DNA of 64,000 nt from Bifidobacterium bombi DSM 19703 (GTDB lineage Bacteria; Actinomycetota; Actinomycetes; Actinomycetales; Bifidobacteriaceae): assembly GCF_000737845.1 (NCBI RefSeq), contig NZ_ATLK01000001.1:1116001-1180000 (forward strand), read 5' to 3'. Made by a program: the position numbers and the translations under genes. Positions 36,550 to 47,298 of this stretch are shown piece by piece (position 1 is the first letter of the stretch; every line of letters begins with the position of its first letter). The notes beneath the pieces are model-generated. The model did not search any database and was not told the DNA's origin. It saw only the letters and a program-made list of their open reading frames with translations.

Positions 36550-39500
36550 TCAGTACGTCTGCGGCTGCAGTGTAAGAGCGAATTCGAAGGAGGCACTATC
36601 AAGTCGGTAGCGCTCATCCAAAGCCGGCCCGCATGAGTTCGAGCCGACGCCCGACTGCGCATAGTCCAAGCACAGGATCGTGTATGCGGATTCCTCAAGC
36701 TCGAAATCATGGGCCTTGCTCGTAAGTTCCTCTTCGGTGTAAGGCAGACAGCTGAATGAGAACGGCGTCGGAGACGCGATTGCAAGCCTTAGCCCACACC
36801 CACTCAGATCCACCAAATCGCAGCCCCAATGGGAACCATTCTCCTGTGGCTTAAGGTAATGCTCGGCAAAACCTTGGGGCGAACTGACAAAATCACCGTA
36901 CCAACTGGAACGATGCTTGTCCACATAGCTTTCATAAGGCCCATAGCCGCAATATTCCACGCGGTTCATCGATTTCGGCAGGAACAGCCGTAGGCCGAAA
37001 CGCGGCAGGAAGGGGAACGTATCGGCATCGCGCTCGACTCGAAGTCTCACATCCAACACACCGTTGACGTACACGGTCCAACGTGCATGCACCTTGGCAA
37101 GTGGCTGGATGACCGGTGCTACCAAAGCGATATCTGCATTCACTACGGCAACGGAACCTCCCTTCTCCAGCTCCGCCTCACAGCTGTATGCACGCGAACC
37201 ACAGCGCGAGTAGCCGGCCGACTCCCACTCGTGCTTGACCTGGATATCGTTATCCGTTGGAGCACGCCACACATTCAATTCGGCAGGCTTTGCGAGCAGC
37301 TGCCTCTGCCCGACCGACATCGAGCAGACCAGACCGGTTCTCCTGTCGAATTCGTACCGCCAATCGCGGCCGCGGACTGCGATCGAACGCGAGTCGCCTT
37401 CCAACCGGATGGGTGAATCATTGATAGCAGTACCAGCCGTTGCCGAAGGTGCCGAAACTGACGAAGCCGCCCTTGCCGAAGCCACCGCAGACGAAGTCGT
37501 TCCAGCCGCAAGCACCGCCTGAGCCGCCAGGTTGGACCGGCCTTCCAGCGCCACATCGACCTGATCGAAACCGAGATCAAAACCGGCAGGAAGCACCTCA
37601 TCGGCATGCCTGAGCCTGTAGTGGACAAGCAAAGTCACCTTACCCAGCTCAGGCACGTCGAATGCAGGCAGTCTCAGCTCGGCCTCACCATGAGCCGGAA
37701 TACTCGGGACCGAACCGCAATAAGTCTCGGCAGCAACGTCGCAAGTTTCAGATGGGTCGCACTTTCCACCGGTCGGCGCGAAACAGCCGCGCATTTGAGT
37801 CCTGCCATCCACAAGCAATTCCCAGGAGAACGTGACATAGTCCGACAAATCCACAAAATCCATGTAATTATGAACTCTGAACACCCCGGTAGACGCATCA
37901 AAACCGACTACACGAGCGGGGCGGAACACGTTTTTGAACTCTTTGAGACCAGTGTGTGGCTTACGGTCCGGATAGACCAAGCCATCCATGCAGAAGTTCC
38001 CTTGATGCGGGAATTCGCCGTGGTCACCGCCATATAGGTAAACCTTATGCCCTTCCAGGTCGCGCCCTTTGTCGATGGCATGGTCGCACCACTCCCATAC
38101 ACAGCCGCCCATCAAACCGTCGTGCCGTTGGAACGCCTCGAAATACTCCTCCAAATCGCCAGGGCCATTACCCATGGCATGACAGAACTCACATAGGAAG
38201 AAAGGTCGCAATCCGCCGTTCCCGTCATCACCGGTCTTGCATACCCCATGAGGTCCTTCTGGGGTGAAATAGTCGTCGATCATCTTCACCGAAGGGTACA
38301 TACGCGAATAAATATCAAGATTGGAATAGTCCAAACCCACCCGCGGAGAGCCGTGAATAGCGGATTCATAGTGCGTCAGGCGAGTCGAATCCCGTAGCTT
38401 CGTCCATTTGAGAGCTTCTTCGAAGCCACACCCGTACCCGGATTCATTCCCCATAGACCATATGACCACGGCCGGATGATTCTTCTGCCCCTCCACGTTG
38501 CGCTGCACACGATCCACAATGGAGCGGGTGAACCTGGGCTCGTCAGCGATTTTGCCGTTCCATAAGTCAAAGTCACCGCCCTTTGAATGTCTACCATAAA
38601 GGGATTCGATGCCATGCGATTCGATATCAGCTTCCGCTATGACATAGAATCCGAGCCGGTCGAACAGCGCATAATACTGCGGCGAGTTGGGGTAATGGCT
38701 GGTGCGGATGGCATTGACGTTATGTTCCTTCATCAACGTCAGATCATGCATCAGTTGGTCCTGGCTGATCGTAAAACCGGTTTTTGGGTCACTGTCATGG
38801 CGGTTGACACCATGGATCTTGATGGGGTTGCCATTCACCTTGACCACATTGCCCTCGGCATGAACCTCACGTATCCCTATATAATCGGTAATAATCTCGA
38901 CAGGTGTAGGTTCGTTTCCACAAGCGGAAACATCGTGGACAGTACACGGAGCGAACGTCTCCAGCTCCAAACGGTACAGATTAGGCTCTTCGGCGTTCCA
39001 TAATTGCGGTGTACTGATGTCCCAAGTCAGGTTCGCCTTGCCGTTCTCGACCACTGCCTTAGTTCGTCCTACGAATTCATCATCAGGACCGTACAGTGAC
39101 GCCGAAATAGGACAGAAAACACCTTCTACGGCCGAATCAGCCAATATACCGTCACGAGACACCACGACAGAACCTGAAATCTCATCGGACTCGAGCGTTC
39201 CTCTCTGGCTGGGATGCCCCGACATCAGAAAATCGACGTCGACACTCACCCTCGCCGCACTATAGTCGGCGTTGAGGTCCGTACGAACAAAATAATCTCG
39301 TATTCCCTCTTTCGGACGCCGTAGCAGATAGACACTGCGGAAAATTCCACTCATCCTGAATTTGTCCTGATCTTCCAAGTAGCTGCCATCGCACCATTTA
39401 AGGACAAGCACCACCACTCGGTTGCGACCCGGACGCAGCAAGTCGGTTACTTCGAATTCCGTAGTGGAATGACTCACCTGGCTATAGCCCACCAGTACAC

Positions 39501-39999
39501 CGTTCATCCACACGTAGAAACAGGAGTCCACCCCTTCGAAATTCAGGAAAGCCCTAGGAGCCTTCGAATCGACCTCATAGTCGAAATCCCGCAGATACAC
39601 TCCACATGGGTTGTCCTGCGGAACGAACGGCGGATCATAGGGAAACGGATACTCGACGTTGGTATACTGCTGATGGTCATAACCTTGCATCTGCCATACG
39701 GAAGGAACGGGAATCGTGCCATACACACCAGTACCGTCATCGCAACACATATCAAAATCGATGTCGTAGAATGGTTTGGAACCTTCTATCTGTGCTCTGG
39801 AGACTTCCGCATCCAAGTCATAAACACTGTGGTAATAGTGAAAACCCCATTCCCCATCAAGGCACACGAACCTAGGTGACTGCATGCGCAGATCACCACG
39901 CAAATCGCCAGGAACCGAATCCGGTACAAAATAAGCATGTGGCGGCTCTGCACCGACATGGAGTTGAGAAGGATCTTCGTAGTAACGTCGTATAAACAC
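36550..39999 (-). CDS. lacZ: GH2 beta-galactosidase (LacZ type)
   Basis: The 1149-residue enzyme hydrolyses terminal beta-galactosides such as lactose or galacto-oligosaccharides. It has the LacZ start with RYYEDPSQLHVG, the sugar-binding, Ig-like and barrel domains, acid/base Glu519 in SMGNESGYGCG and nucleophile Glu604 in FLCEFCHAMGNGPGDL, then the large C-terminal beta-sandwich. About residues 830-875 are an Ala/Ser/Thr-rich insertion (TTSSAVASARAASSV) that is probably a loop. No signal peptide, so cytoplasmic. Its natural transporter partner, upstream on the same strand, is broken. Confidence 0.95.
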   Translation of the reverse strand: MFIRRYYEDPSQLHVGAEPPHAYFVPDSVPGDLRGDLRMQSPRFVCLDGEWGFHYYHSVYDLDAEVSRAQIEGSKPFYDIDFDMCCDDGTGVYGTIPVPSVWQMQGYDHQQYTNVEYPFPYDPPFVPQDNPCGVYLRDFDYEVDSKAPRAFLNFEGVDSCFYVWMNGVLVGYSQVSHSTTEFEVTDLLRPGRNRVVVLVLKWCDGSYLEDQDKFRMSGIFRSVYLLRRPKEGIRDYFVRTDLNADYSAARVSVDVDFLMSGHPSQRGTLESDEISGSVVVSRDGILADSAVEGVFCPISASLYGPDDEFVGRTKAVVENGKANLTWDISTPQLWNAEEPNLYRLELETFAPCTVHDVSACGNEPTPVEIITDYIGIREVHAEGNVVKVNGNPIKIHGVNRHDSDPKTGFTISQDQLMHDLTLMKEHNVNAIRTSHYPNSPQYYALFDRLGFYVIAEADIESHGIESLYGRHSKGGDFDLWNGKIADEPRFTRSIVDRVQRNVEGQKNHPAVVIWSMGNESGYGCGFEEALKWTKLRDSTRLTHYESAIHGSPRVGLDYSNLDIYSRMYPSVKMIDDYFTPEGPHGVCKTGDDGNGGLRPFFLCEFCHAMGNGPGDLEEYFEAFQRHDGLMGGCVWEWCDHAIDKGRDLEGHKVYLYGGDHGEFPHQGNFCMDGLVYPDRKPHTGLKEFKNVFRPARVVGFDASTGVFRVHNYMDFVDLSDYVTFSWELLVDGRTQMRGCFAPTGGKCDPSETCDVAAETYCGSVPSIPAHGEAELRLPAFDVPELGKVTLLVHYRLRHADEVLPAGFDLGFDQVDVALEGRSNLAAQAVLAAGTTSSAVASARAASSVSAPSATAGTAINDSPIRLEGDSRSIAVRGRDWRYEFDRRTGLVCSMSVGQRQLLAKPAELNVWRAPTDNDIQVKHEWESAGYSRCGSRAYSCEAELEKGGSVAVVNADIALVAPVIQPLAKVHARWTVYVNGVLDVRLRVERDADTFPFLPRFGLRLFLPKSMNRVEYCGYGPYESYVDKHRSSWYGDFVSSPQGFAEHYLKPQENGSHWGCDLVDLSGCGLRLAIASPTPFSFSCLPYTEEELTSKAHDFELEESAYTILCLDYAQSGVGSNSCGPALDERYRLDSASFEFALTLQPQTY

Positions 40000-40908
40000 A
40001 GCTATCCTTTATCCTTTGCTTCAACGCAGCGGCCACAGAGCCGGGAGCGAGGTATGCCATCGTACTTCCAAGAACAATGGTAGTAGTCACAGTAAGCAGA
40101 ATCGCCAATTGGACAAATCATAGGGGCACAGACCGATATGTGAACTTTCCCGCAAATCAGGAATGAGACGAAACATGCAATCTGACCGTCACAAACGAGC
40201 AAGGAACGTTGCAAGCCTAACGGTCAGCTTCTTTGAATTGGCCACGAGAGAGCAAAAACACAGAACGACGTCTATTCCCGTGAAAGCAGCTATGCATGCT
40301 TGTCCGTAACATGAGCGATGCGAATCCTCCTGTCGTGTCCCGATCATGTGCGACAAGGCGATCGCGATGCCACTGGAGGACACGAACGAATTTTTGCAAA
40401 ATCCGGAAAGCCCCCGCCCTTAGGTTTCGAAGACGGACCGATTGCCATATGACGATTGAGACCGTATCAAGCAAACACGTCGTCATCATAACCTCCACGG
40501 TCTCATCTGTGCACTTCATTCGAAGAAGCCCCGCGTCAGAAGGGTATCCGCCGGCACAAGGCTCGTCCCATGATTCGCCTAACGACCTGCACAACGACTG
40601 ACATCACAGACCTGTGCACGTTCAAACCAGACATCCTTGTCACAAACCAAAGAAATCAAAGGAGCTGCGACATGTAAGACATGCCTTGAGAACGAGGACA
40701 ACACGATATAATGAATGAACCGCCAGTATGCCTAACAGCTGGAAGCCGGAACCACCTGTAGCATCAACGCGATCTTGGATCAGATTCCGGCATTCGCCCG
40801 AGAAATCCATGACCATGAACGATGCTGCCCCGTAGAATCAGGTAGGCTTGCCCAAAGACGGTCCAACGAGTGCATGCAGACAACTCTTCACTCTTCACCT
40901 ATACAGGC
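40000..40908. other. Gap between broken transporter and lacZ
   Basis: About 900 bp with no supportable gene. It holds a short palindrome CACAGACCTGTG (40605-40616) that might be an operator, and a GATATAAT-like -10 box (near 40706-40713, plus strand). Frames over 60 codons show no family resemblance. Confidence 0.45.
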
Positions 40909-42490
40909 TTATCTTGACGGGGAAACACGGCAGTATGGATGTCCGATGAGCGATTCGATCACGTCACGGTCGACAGGGGCGACGTCACTCGGATCGCCAC
41001 CAGCACGCACACGGTCGATCTCTTCCAACACGATCCCATCAGTGTGCCTATCCAGAGTCAAAGTGCGGCAGATCAACCAGCACATGACCAAGGAAACGGA
41101 AACCCATCCGAACATCAACACGGCCAAGGCCGCCCTGGCGCTTTGCGGTTGCCAGGGGCGCCTGGAATCGAAGCCCGCCCACATAAGAATCATGCCTACA
41201 AGGATGTTCGACAACCCTGAGCACGTCTGTCGAAGACAGGCTTGAATTCCCGAGTAGGTGGCAGGACGATAACGCCCGGTCATGACTTGATCTACATCTG
41301 AAATATAGGGGAACATCGCCCAAGGAAGAAATCCGTACAAAGAACGGAACACGAAAAAGAGCAAGGATCCCATGACCGCAAGGAGCGTCCATGATGATTC
41401 CGACAGTCTGACCGACATTGCGACGGCCACGAAATCAAAACCAATGAGCCGAGAGCGCCAGCGAAACCCGCGCCGTACAGCGGCTTGGGGGCCCATGCGT
41501 GAAAGCAGGGTGTTAAACAACGGCATCAAAGGCAAACATATGACTCCTGATGAAAGCAGAAGAGACGCAAAAGCGGCGGTGCGGTTCCAGTCATAGACCA
41601 CGAAGAACACAAACACCTGTCCGAATACGTCACCTGAAATCTGGATGAGCAGATAAACGGAAAGATGCTTGCGAAAGACGGAAAGCCTCAGCGTACTCGC
41701 CTATTCGCCAATCGCTTTGGAAACGCCACGCACCATAAGAGGTAACGATGCGAACCTGCCGTAACCACCAGACTGGCTCCCCCTGCCACCCGCCGCAGAA
41801 GACGCTTGGATACCCTTCATGCCGTCACCGTCATCAGACGAATATCGTGCGAAACCAGCCTCCTCATGCGTCATTTCCCAAGTGGATCGCCAGCAGATGA
41901 ACACCGCCGCCGAAAAAAACATTACGGTCGTGACAGCAAGAATCATGTACCCTTGGGGACGGCGATCGCCGAAGACCTTAAGAACGACGCCGCTGGCAAG
42001 CAATATCACCGTGCCGGCGAGTGACGATATCGTCAACCGTGTGGTTGAAAGGAGGTTGCGCTCGTTGAAATTACGTGTCATTTCACCCGCAAGAGGATTA
42101 TATGCGGCGGCAAAGAGCTGTGCCAAGACGATCCAGAATACATAGGTCAGAAAATAGAGAGGAACCGGGATGCCGGGAATCCACATCAGAGCACCGAGCA
42201 GAACAAGCGGTGCAACGACGAGCAGGACAAGACGCCTCCTGCCAAATCGTCGGCCTATGCAAAAACGGTAAAGATTGTCGTCCAATACCACGAAGCATAG
42301 GGCGACAATCGCACTGACGAGTGTGCTCAAACCGATGAACGTCTGTGCGGTGGCGATCGACATGCCACAGAAGCGCGTCCAAAACAGGTTATGATAAGTC
42401 CCGATAAACGTCATTTGTCCGCCGCTGAAGAAATCCCCACCCCGTATCCGATTGCTGAATGTACGATCACTTGACGCTTGACAGTAATTT
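40909..42490 (-). pseudogene. Broken GPH-family sugar transporter
   Basis: Two minus-strand segments (42414-41701 and 41616-40909) lie in one reading frame, joined by the readable stretch STLRLSVFRKHLSVYLLIQI. They form a glycoside-pentoside-hexuronide permease of about 500 residues with 12 helices, interrupted only by an amber TAG at 41701-41703 (GE-stop-ASTLRL, where homologues have Tyr or similar). At the N-terminus, the family-like start SAIGYGVG lies in another frame than DFFSGGQMTFIG; one missing G in the GGGG at 42435-42438 explains the shift. So two separate lesions are visible. It probably imported a galactoside for LacZ. Confidence 0.8.
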
Positions 42491-42740
42491 TACCAGTTGT
42501 CTTCCAGGAAACCTCAAAGGGGTCCGCCTTTCGTTTACCGTACCTTCGAAAAGCCGGTGAAGCGGGAACGATACCGCATTTTTATACACCTGCCCAAAAT
42601 CGTCATCATCTTTGATATGCGTATTGGCTCACACACCTATGTCTATTAATCCTCCAAGGAGACCGGCTGAATGATATCCTTCGACTGCACCTTGGAAATG
42701 AAACCCGGAAAACCGGATTCCTGTGACCGGTTCCGCGACA
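42491..42740. other. Intergenic region
   Basis: Only 250 bp between the transporter remains and the end of the GH43 gene on the same strand. No gene or clear hairpin seen; part must hold the promoter of the transporter. Confidence 0.35.
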
Positions 42741-43805
42741 TTAGCCGATGTACCCATCAGCGGCTTGCAGACGCTCATATTCAGCTCGGGTAAGCGACAG
42801 TACACCGCCATGCTTCGTATGGGCTCGCATATGGAAATCATCGATGTCCATGTACGAGAACCCACGGTCCGGGTCGGAACTGATCATTGGCCGATATCCA
42901 ATGGAAGGTATCACATCCACATATAAATAGACGGCGGAATCACTGTGCGACGCGAAGAGAGCCGGGCCTTCCACCCCGCCGGGATCGCCGTTCTCGGTCC
43001 AGTCAGCGCCGATGTTCTCTTGAAGCAGTGTCCATTGTGCCTGAGGAAGCCACCAACGTGGGTCGTCAGTGGCATCAAGCCAGATGTTCGCGTGAGGCCC
43101 ATTGTCCTTCGTGGCTCGGTACGTACGCTTGACCCCTGTGGGTGACGTGAGCTGAAGCATCGTAGTATCGATGGTGTCGTGGCCGCGATCGATGAAGATG
43201 CCACCGAAAACGAACGTGTCCTGAGTGAAATCGGTCGTCACTCCCCAGAGCACACGGTCATACACATTGGGATCCTCATGTAGGCAATCGACATTCGCGA
43301 ATACTTTGCTCGACCAATAGAGAACGAACGCGCCGCGACCGCCGCCATGCCCTTGCGGATAATAATCCGGAACCCACGTGGCTTCCGGAGCCCAGGCCAT
43401 GCCCAGCTGCGCATGCGAGCCATCACCTCTGGCTGATACGTCAAGCGAGCTGGCCTGCCCCCAGTGCACCATGTCATCGGACTGCCAGACGATGAGATTC
43501 GTACTGCCGTGATGGGAGAATGAATTCCAATCCGTATTACAATCAGAACCACCACCATTACCGAAAACACGCAAATCAGTCGCTATTATGTAAACACGTC
43601 CGGTCTGCGGATTACGGACCAGGTAGGGGTCTCGGACACCGGATGTACCCAGCCGTGAGGTAAGCACCGGCTCTCCCCCATTGAGTGGTTTCCAGCTGTT
43701 CGGCTTGTCACCGTCCGAAAGATCCAGATAGATTCGCTCCGCATAATTATCGGGATCTTCGATGAAATGAATCAGCAGATAGCCATATGGCCTTTCATCT
43801 TGCAT
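42741..43805 (-). CDS. GH43-type five-bladed propeller glycosidase
   Basis: The 354-residue protein without signal peptide begins PYGYLLIHFIEDPDNY and has SGVRDPYLVRNPQTG, whose Asp fits the GH43 catalytic base, then MAWAPEATWVPDYYP and, late, a candidate acid Glu in GGVEGPALF. It resembles GH43 proteins of unclear subfamily from gut bacteria that act on alpha-L-arabinofuranosyl bonds. It is 241 bp past araA on the same strand; the space holds a palindromic operator candidate, so it likely has its own promoter. Confidence 0.75.
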   Translation of the reverse strand: MQDERPYGYLLIHFIEDPDNYAERIYLDLSDGDKPNSWKPLNGGEPVLTSRLGTSGVRDPYLVRNPQTGRVYIIATDLRVFGNGGGSDCNTDWNSFSHHGSTNLIVWQSDDMVHWGQASSLDVSARGDGSHAQLGMAWAPEATWVPDYYPQGHGGGRGAFVLYWSSKVFANVDCLHEDPNVYDRVLWGVTTDFTQDTFVFGGIFIDRGHDTIDTTMLQLTSPTGVKRTYRATKDNGPHANIWLDATDDPRWWLPQAQWTLLQENIGADWTENGDPGGVEGPALFASHSDSAVYLYVDVIPSIGYRPMISSDPDRGFSYMDIDDFHMRAHTKHGGVLSLTRAEYERLQAADGYIG

Positions 43806-43885
43806 AAATCCTCTTTATTCCATAAATCAGATGACCCCTCATCGCTTGGGCCAATGTACCAATGAGTAAATCTTCCATTAAGATC

Positions 43886-44016
43886 AGTTATCTGCATATG
43901 TATGCGCTGCCATAAAGCCGTAGTTTGCCAAATCATTAATTCCCATTCATCACAAACACATATTATTTAGTAAATAATGATGGCCTATAAGGCAACAACA
44001 ACATATGCAGATAACT
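43886..44016. repeat. 16-bp inverted repeat with 99-bp spacer
   Basis: AGTTATCTGCATATGT (43886-43901) recurs as its exact reverse complement at 44001-44016, framing the GH43 promoter zone. Either two opposed binding sites for one regulator, or arms of a large loop. Confidence 0.75.
43962..43978. promoter_or_regulatory. Perfect 17-bp palindrome before the GH43 gene
   Basis: ATTATTTAGTAAATAAT has two perfect 8-bp arms around one central base. It lies 157 nt before the GH43 start and about midway between the arms of the 16-bp inverted repeat. Confidence 0.55.
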
Positions 44017-44046
44017 ACGTTATATCGTATTTATTTCAGTCACGGG

Positions 44047-45564
44047 CTACTTGCGGTTATCGAGCCTGTGCACCATCTCGCTCAATTCAAGCTCATGCTC
44101 GAACTGACGAGGCTCCGTGCGCTCGTCGATTGTGGAAAGTTCCACTCCGGCAATGCGGGCGAAGTCCTCCCAAGCCTCACGACCAACGGAAGTTGTCATG
44201 CAGGTGTGGTGGGACCCGCCGGCGCGCAGCCAGCATTCGGCAGCGATCTTGAGGCTCGGGCGCGGCTCCCACAGCGCGCGGGCGCAAGGCAGCTTCTCCA
44301 AGCTTCCCTCAGGTTCGACCACATCCACTACATCCATCAACAGACGGAAGCGCTCACGCATATCGGCCATGGAGACCACCACGGCGCCCTTGTGAGGGGC
44401 GGCGGTGAAGACCAGACGCGCGGGATCGGATTTGCCGCCGATACCGAGCGGGTGAATCTCCAGACGCGGCTTGGCGATGGTGCCGATGGAGGGCGATACC
44501 TCTAGCATGTGCGAACCCATGTCCATCTCATGCCCAGAGACGAAGTTGTAGGAGTAATCCTCCATGAGGCTTGCCCCGCCTTCAAGGCCGTAGCCCATCA
44601 CATTGCCGACGCGCACCAGCATCGAGGTCTTCCAATCGCCTTCAGCAGAGAAGCCGAAACCATACTCGCTCGGCATACGCTGTGCAGCGACGCCGGGAAG
44701 CTGGGGCAACGTAGCGAGATCCTCGAAGTTATCCACGCAGGCGGTCGCACCGTTGTCCCTCATCATGTTGACCATGGCAGCCTCCTCACGAGCCTGCACT
44801 TTAAGCTCATCCAGACGCGCGTCAAGCAGCTCGGGAACCACATCGTACTTGGCCTTGTAATCCTCGATGATGTCGTCGATCTGAGCGTCGCCGACCTTTT
44901 CGTAATAGCCGACCAGCTCGTTGACGGCCCAGGTGTTGACCTGGGTGCCGAAGACTCGCTCGGCCTCGGTCTTATCGCCCTCGGTGACCGCCACGTTGCG
45001 CATGTTGTCGCCCCAACGCATGACCTTCATGTTCTGAGCTTCGCTCCAGCCTGTGCAGGCACGCGCCCAAGTGCCGATGCGTTCGCAGACTTCCGGATCG
45101 CTATAGTGCCCGACCACGATCTTGCGCGGGATGCCGAGACGGGAGACGATGTAGCCGAACTCGCGGTCGCCATGCGCGGCCTGGTTGAGGTTCATGAAGT
45201 CCATGTCGATGGTGCTCCACGGAATCTCCTTGTGGAACTGCGTGTTAAGCTGCAGCAACGGCTTGGTGAGCACCTGAAGCCCACGAATCCACATCTTGGC
45301 CGGAGAGAACGTATGCATCCATGCGATGACGCCGATGCAGCTCGGGTCGGCGCTGGCGCCGGTCATGAACTCCTTGACCCCGTCGGACGACTTCAGCGTG
45401 GGCTTGAGCACAAGCCTGACCGGAATCTTCCCCGTGGCGTTGAGCGAGTCAACGATCTGCGTGGATTGCTCAGCCACCTGGCGCAGGGTGTCTTCGCCAT
45501 AGAGATCTTGTGAGCCGACGGCAAACCAGATTGTCTTGCCTTCATATGGATTTTCGAATGTCAT
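44047..45564 (-). CDS. araA: L-arabinose isomerase
   Basis: The 505-residue cytoplasmic enzyme converts L-arabinose to L-ribulose using Mn(2+). Family marks are the start IWFAVGSQDLYGEDTL, HTFSPAKMWIRGLQ, and the metal and catalytic Glu/His regions in GFSAEGDWKTSM and SGHEMDMGSHMLEVSP. AAGGAAG precedes the ATG. It follows araB by 55 bp on the same strand, so the two form an operon. Confidence 0.97.
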   Translation of the reverse strand: MTFENPYEGKTIWFAVGSQDLYGEDTLRQVAEQSTQIVDSLNATGKIPVRLVLKPTLKSSDGVKEFMTGASADPSCIGVIAWMHTFSPAKMWIRGLQVLTKPLLQLNTQFHKEIPWSTIDMDFMNLNQAAHGDREFGYIVSRLGIPRKIVVGHYSDPEVCERIGTWARACTGWSEAQNMKVMRWGDNMRNVAVTEGDKTEAERVFGTQVNTWAVNELVGYYEKVGDAQIDDIIEDYKAKYDVVPELLDARLDELKVQAREEAAMVNMMRDNGATACVDNFEDLATLPQLPGVAAQRMPSEYGFGFSAEGDWKTSMLVRVGNVMGYGLEGGASLMEDYSYNFVSGHEMDMGSHMLEVSPSIGTIAKPRLEIHPLGIGGKSDPARLVFTAAPHKGAVVVSMADMRERFRLLMDVVDVVEPEGSLEKLPCARALWEPRPSLKIAAECWLRAGGSHHTCMTTSVGREAWEDFARIAGVELSTIDERTEPRQFEHELELSEMVHRLDNRK

Positions 45565-45619
45565 ATTGACTTCCTTTGCATGGTTGTTTGTTTGGACGAT
45601 ACATCAGAACCGCTGGAAC

Positions 45620-47254
45620 TCAGCGTTCCAAAGATATGGATTCTATGGCTGCCCGCTCGATTGGCAGGCTCTTCTCGAACTGCTCGAAGAATGCTTGGAA
45701 TCCCTCCACATCCTTCGGATCAGGCTGTTCGGTGGTGGATTGCGCATCCTTGAAGACACAGCTTTCCAAATAGTCCTCAAGCGGCATGTCGGCATGACCG
45801 AGATAGTCGGCCAGGACGGCCATCCCCCATGCCCCGCCTTCCGCAGCCGTTGACATGACTGTGATCGGCGCGTTGAACGCGCCTGCGAGAATCTTCTGAG
45901 CGACTCTAGGTGTCTTGAAGATGCCGCCATGCCCGACCATCGAGGTGACTTTCACGTCCTCCTGCCGCGTCATGATGTTCATCCCGATCGTCACCGGGCA
46001 GAAGGCGCCGAAAAGCTGCGCGCGCATGAAGTTCGCCAGGTTCATCCTCGACTCCGGGCCCCGGGCGAAGACGGGGCGGCCTTCTTCAAGACCTGCCAGG
46101 AACTCGCCCGAGTAGAAGCAGTAGTTGAGCAGCCCGCCGGCATCCGGATCGGCCTGCGGACCGATGGCGGCGTTGAACAGCGCTGAATACAGCTCGCCTC
46201 CGCCAACCTTCACGCCGAGCGCGTCGGCGAAGTCAGAGAACACCGATACCCATGCGTTGAGGTCGGAGGTGAAGTTGTTCGCGTGGCTCATTCCTGCGGC
46301 CTCGCCTGCCGGAGTGGACACCAGATCGATTTCCGGGTGGAACTTGGCGAGGCTGTGGTCAAGAACGACCGTGGCGAAAATCGAGGTGCCGGCCGATACG
46401 TTGCCGGTACCTACGCGCACTGAATTCGTCGCTATCATGCCGGTTCCAGCATCACCCTCCGGAGGGGCCACAGCGATGCCCGCTTGCAGGACGCCACTGG
46501 GGTCAAGCAGCTTCGCCCCAGCCTCGGTGAGCGTCCCCGCATCCTGCCCCGCCACAAGAACCTGCGGAAGCAAATCGGTGAGCTTCCATGGCTGAGCCTT
46601 GGATTCCTCAAGCTCATCGAACTGAGCAATGAACCGTTTGTTCCAATCATGGGTCTTAGGATCGATGGGGAACATTCCGGATGCATCCCCCACCCCAAGC
46701 ACCTTGCGCCCGGTGAGCTTCCAATGTACGTAGCCGGCAAGAGTCGTGAAGTACGCCACACTAGGCACGTGCTCTTCGCCGTCCAGCATGCACTGATACA
46801 GGTGGGCGATGGACCACCGTTCCGGGATGTTGTATTGGAAGAGCTCTGATAACTTCTCATGGGCCTCATGCGTATTGGTGTTGCGCCAGGTGCGGAAGGG
46901 GACCAGAAGTTCACCGTCCTTGTCGAAGGCGAGATAGCCGTGCATCATCGCGGAGAACCCTATGGCTCCGGTGGTGGCCAGCGGCTGGCCGTAACGCTCT
47001 TCTACATCCGCCGCGAGCGCGGCATACGCGCTTTGCAGGCCCGTCCATATATCGTCGAGCGAGTAGGTCCACAGACCGTCCTCGAGCCTGTTCTCCCAGC
47101 CATAGTCGCCCGAGGCCAGAGTCTCATAGGTCTGGGAATCTATAAGCACCGCCTTGATACGAGTCGAACCGAACTCTATGCCCAGGCTCGTCCTGCCTGA
47201 GGAGATACTGCCTGCTTGCGTACTTCGTTCCATTCCGGTTGCCTTCGCCACCAT
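45620..47254 (-). CDS. araB: Ribulokinase of the FGGY family
   Basis: The 544-residue ATP-dependent kinase phosphorylates L-ribulose. It has the N-terminal nucleotide strand SLGIEFGSTRIKAVLID, the FGGY core GFSAMMHGYLAFD, and C-terminal VTSMVGHGGIFKTPRVAQK with the adenine-binding helix. Start is between ATG 47254 (MVAKA) and ATG 47236 (MERST); longer frames overlap the operator. It is transcribed before araA; araD is not adjacent, unlike many ara operons. Confidence 0.9.
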   Translation of the reverse strand: MVAKATGMERSTQAGSISSGRTSLGIEFGSTRIKAVLIDSQTYETLASGDYGWENRLEDGLWTYSLDDIWTGLQSAYAALAADVEERYGQPLATTGAIGFSAMMHGYLAFDKDGELLVPFRTWRNTNTHEAHEKLSELFQYNIPERWSIAHLYQCMLDGEEHVPSVAYFTTLAGYVHWKLTGRKVLGVGDASGMFPIDPKTHDWNKRFIAQFDELEESKAQPWKLTDLLPQVLVAGQDAGTLTEAGAKLLDPSGVLQAGIAVAPPEGDAGTGMIATNSVRVGTGNVSAGTSIFATVVLDHSLAKFHPEIDLVSTPAGEAAGMSHANNFTSDLNAWVSVFSDFADALGVKVGGGELYSALFNAAIGPQADPDAGGLLNYCFYSGEFLAGLEEGRPVFARGPESRMNLANFMRAQLFGAFCPVTIGMNIMTRQEDVKVTSMVGHGGIFKTPRVAQKILAGAFNAPITVMSTAAEGGAWGMAVLADYLGHADMPLEDYLESCVFKDAQSTTEQPDPKDVEGFQAFFEQFEKSLPIERAAIESISLER

Positions 47255-47298
47255 CACGGGTTCCGCCTTTCTACGTCCACCATGACGCACATCACTGT

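Noticed and set aside
40217..40601. Open frames on both strands between the GPH relic and lacZ
   Set aside because: Neither shows coding-like composition or motifs; they are mutual shadows.
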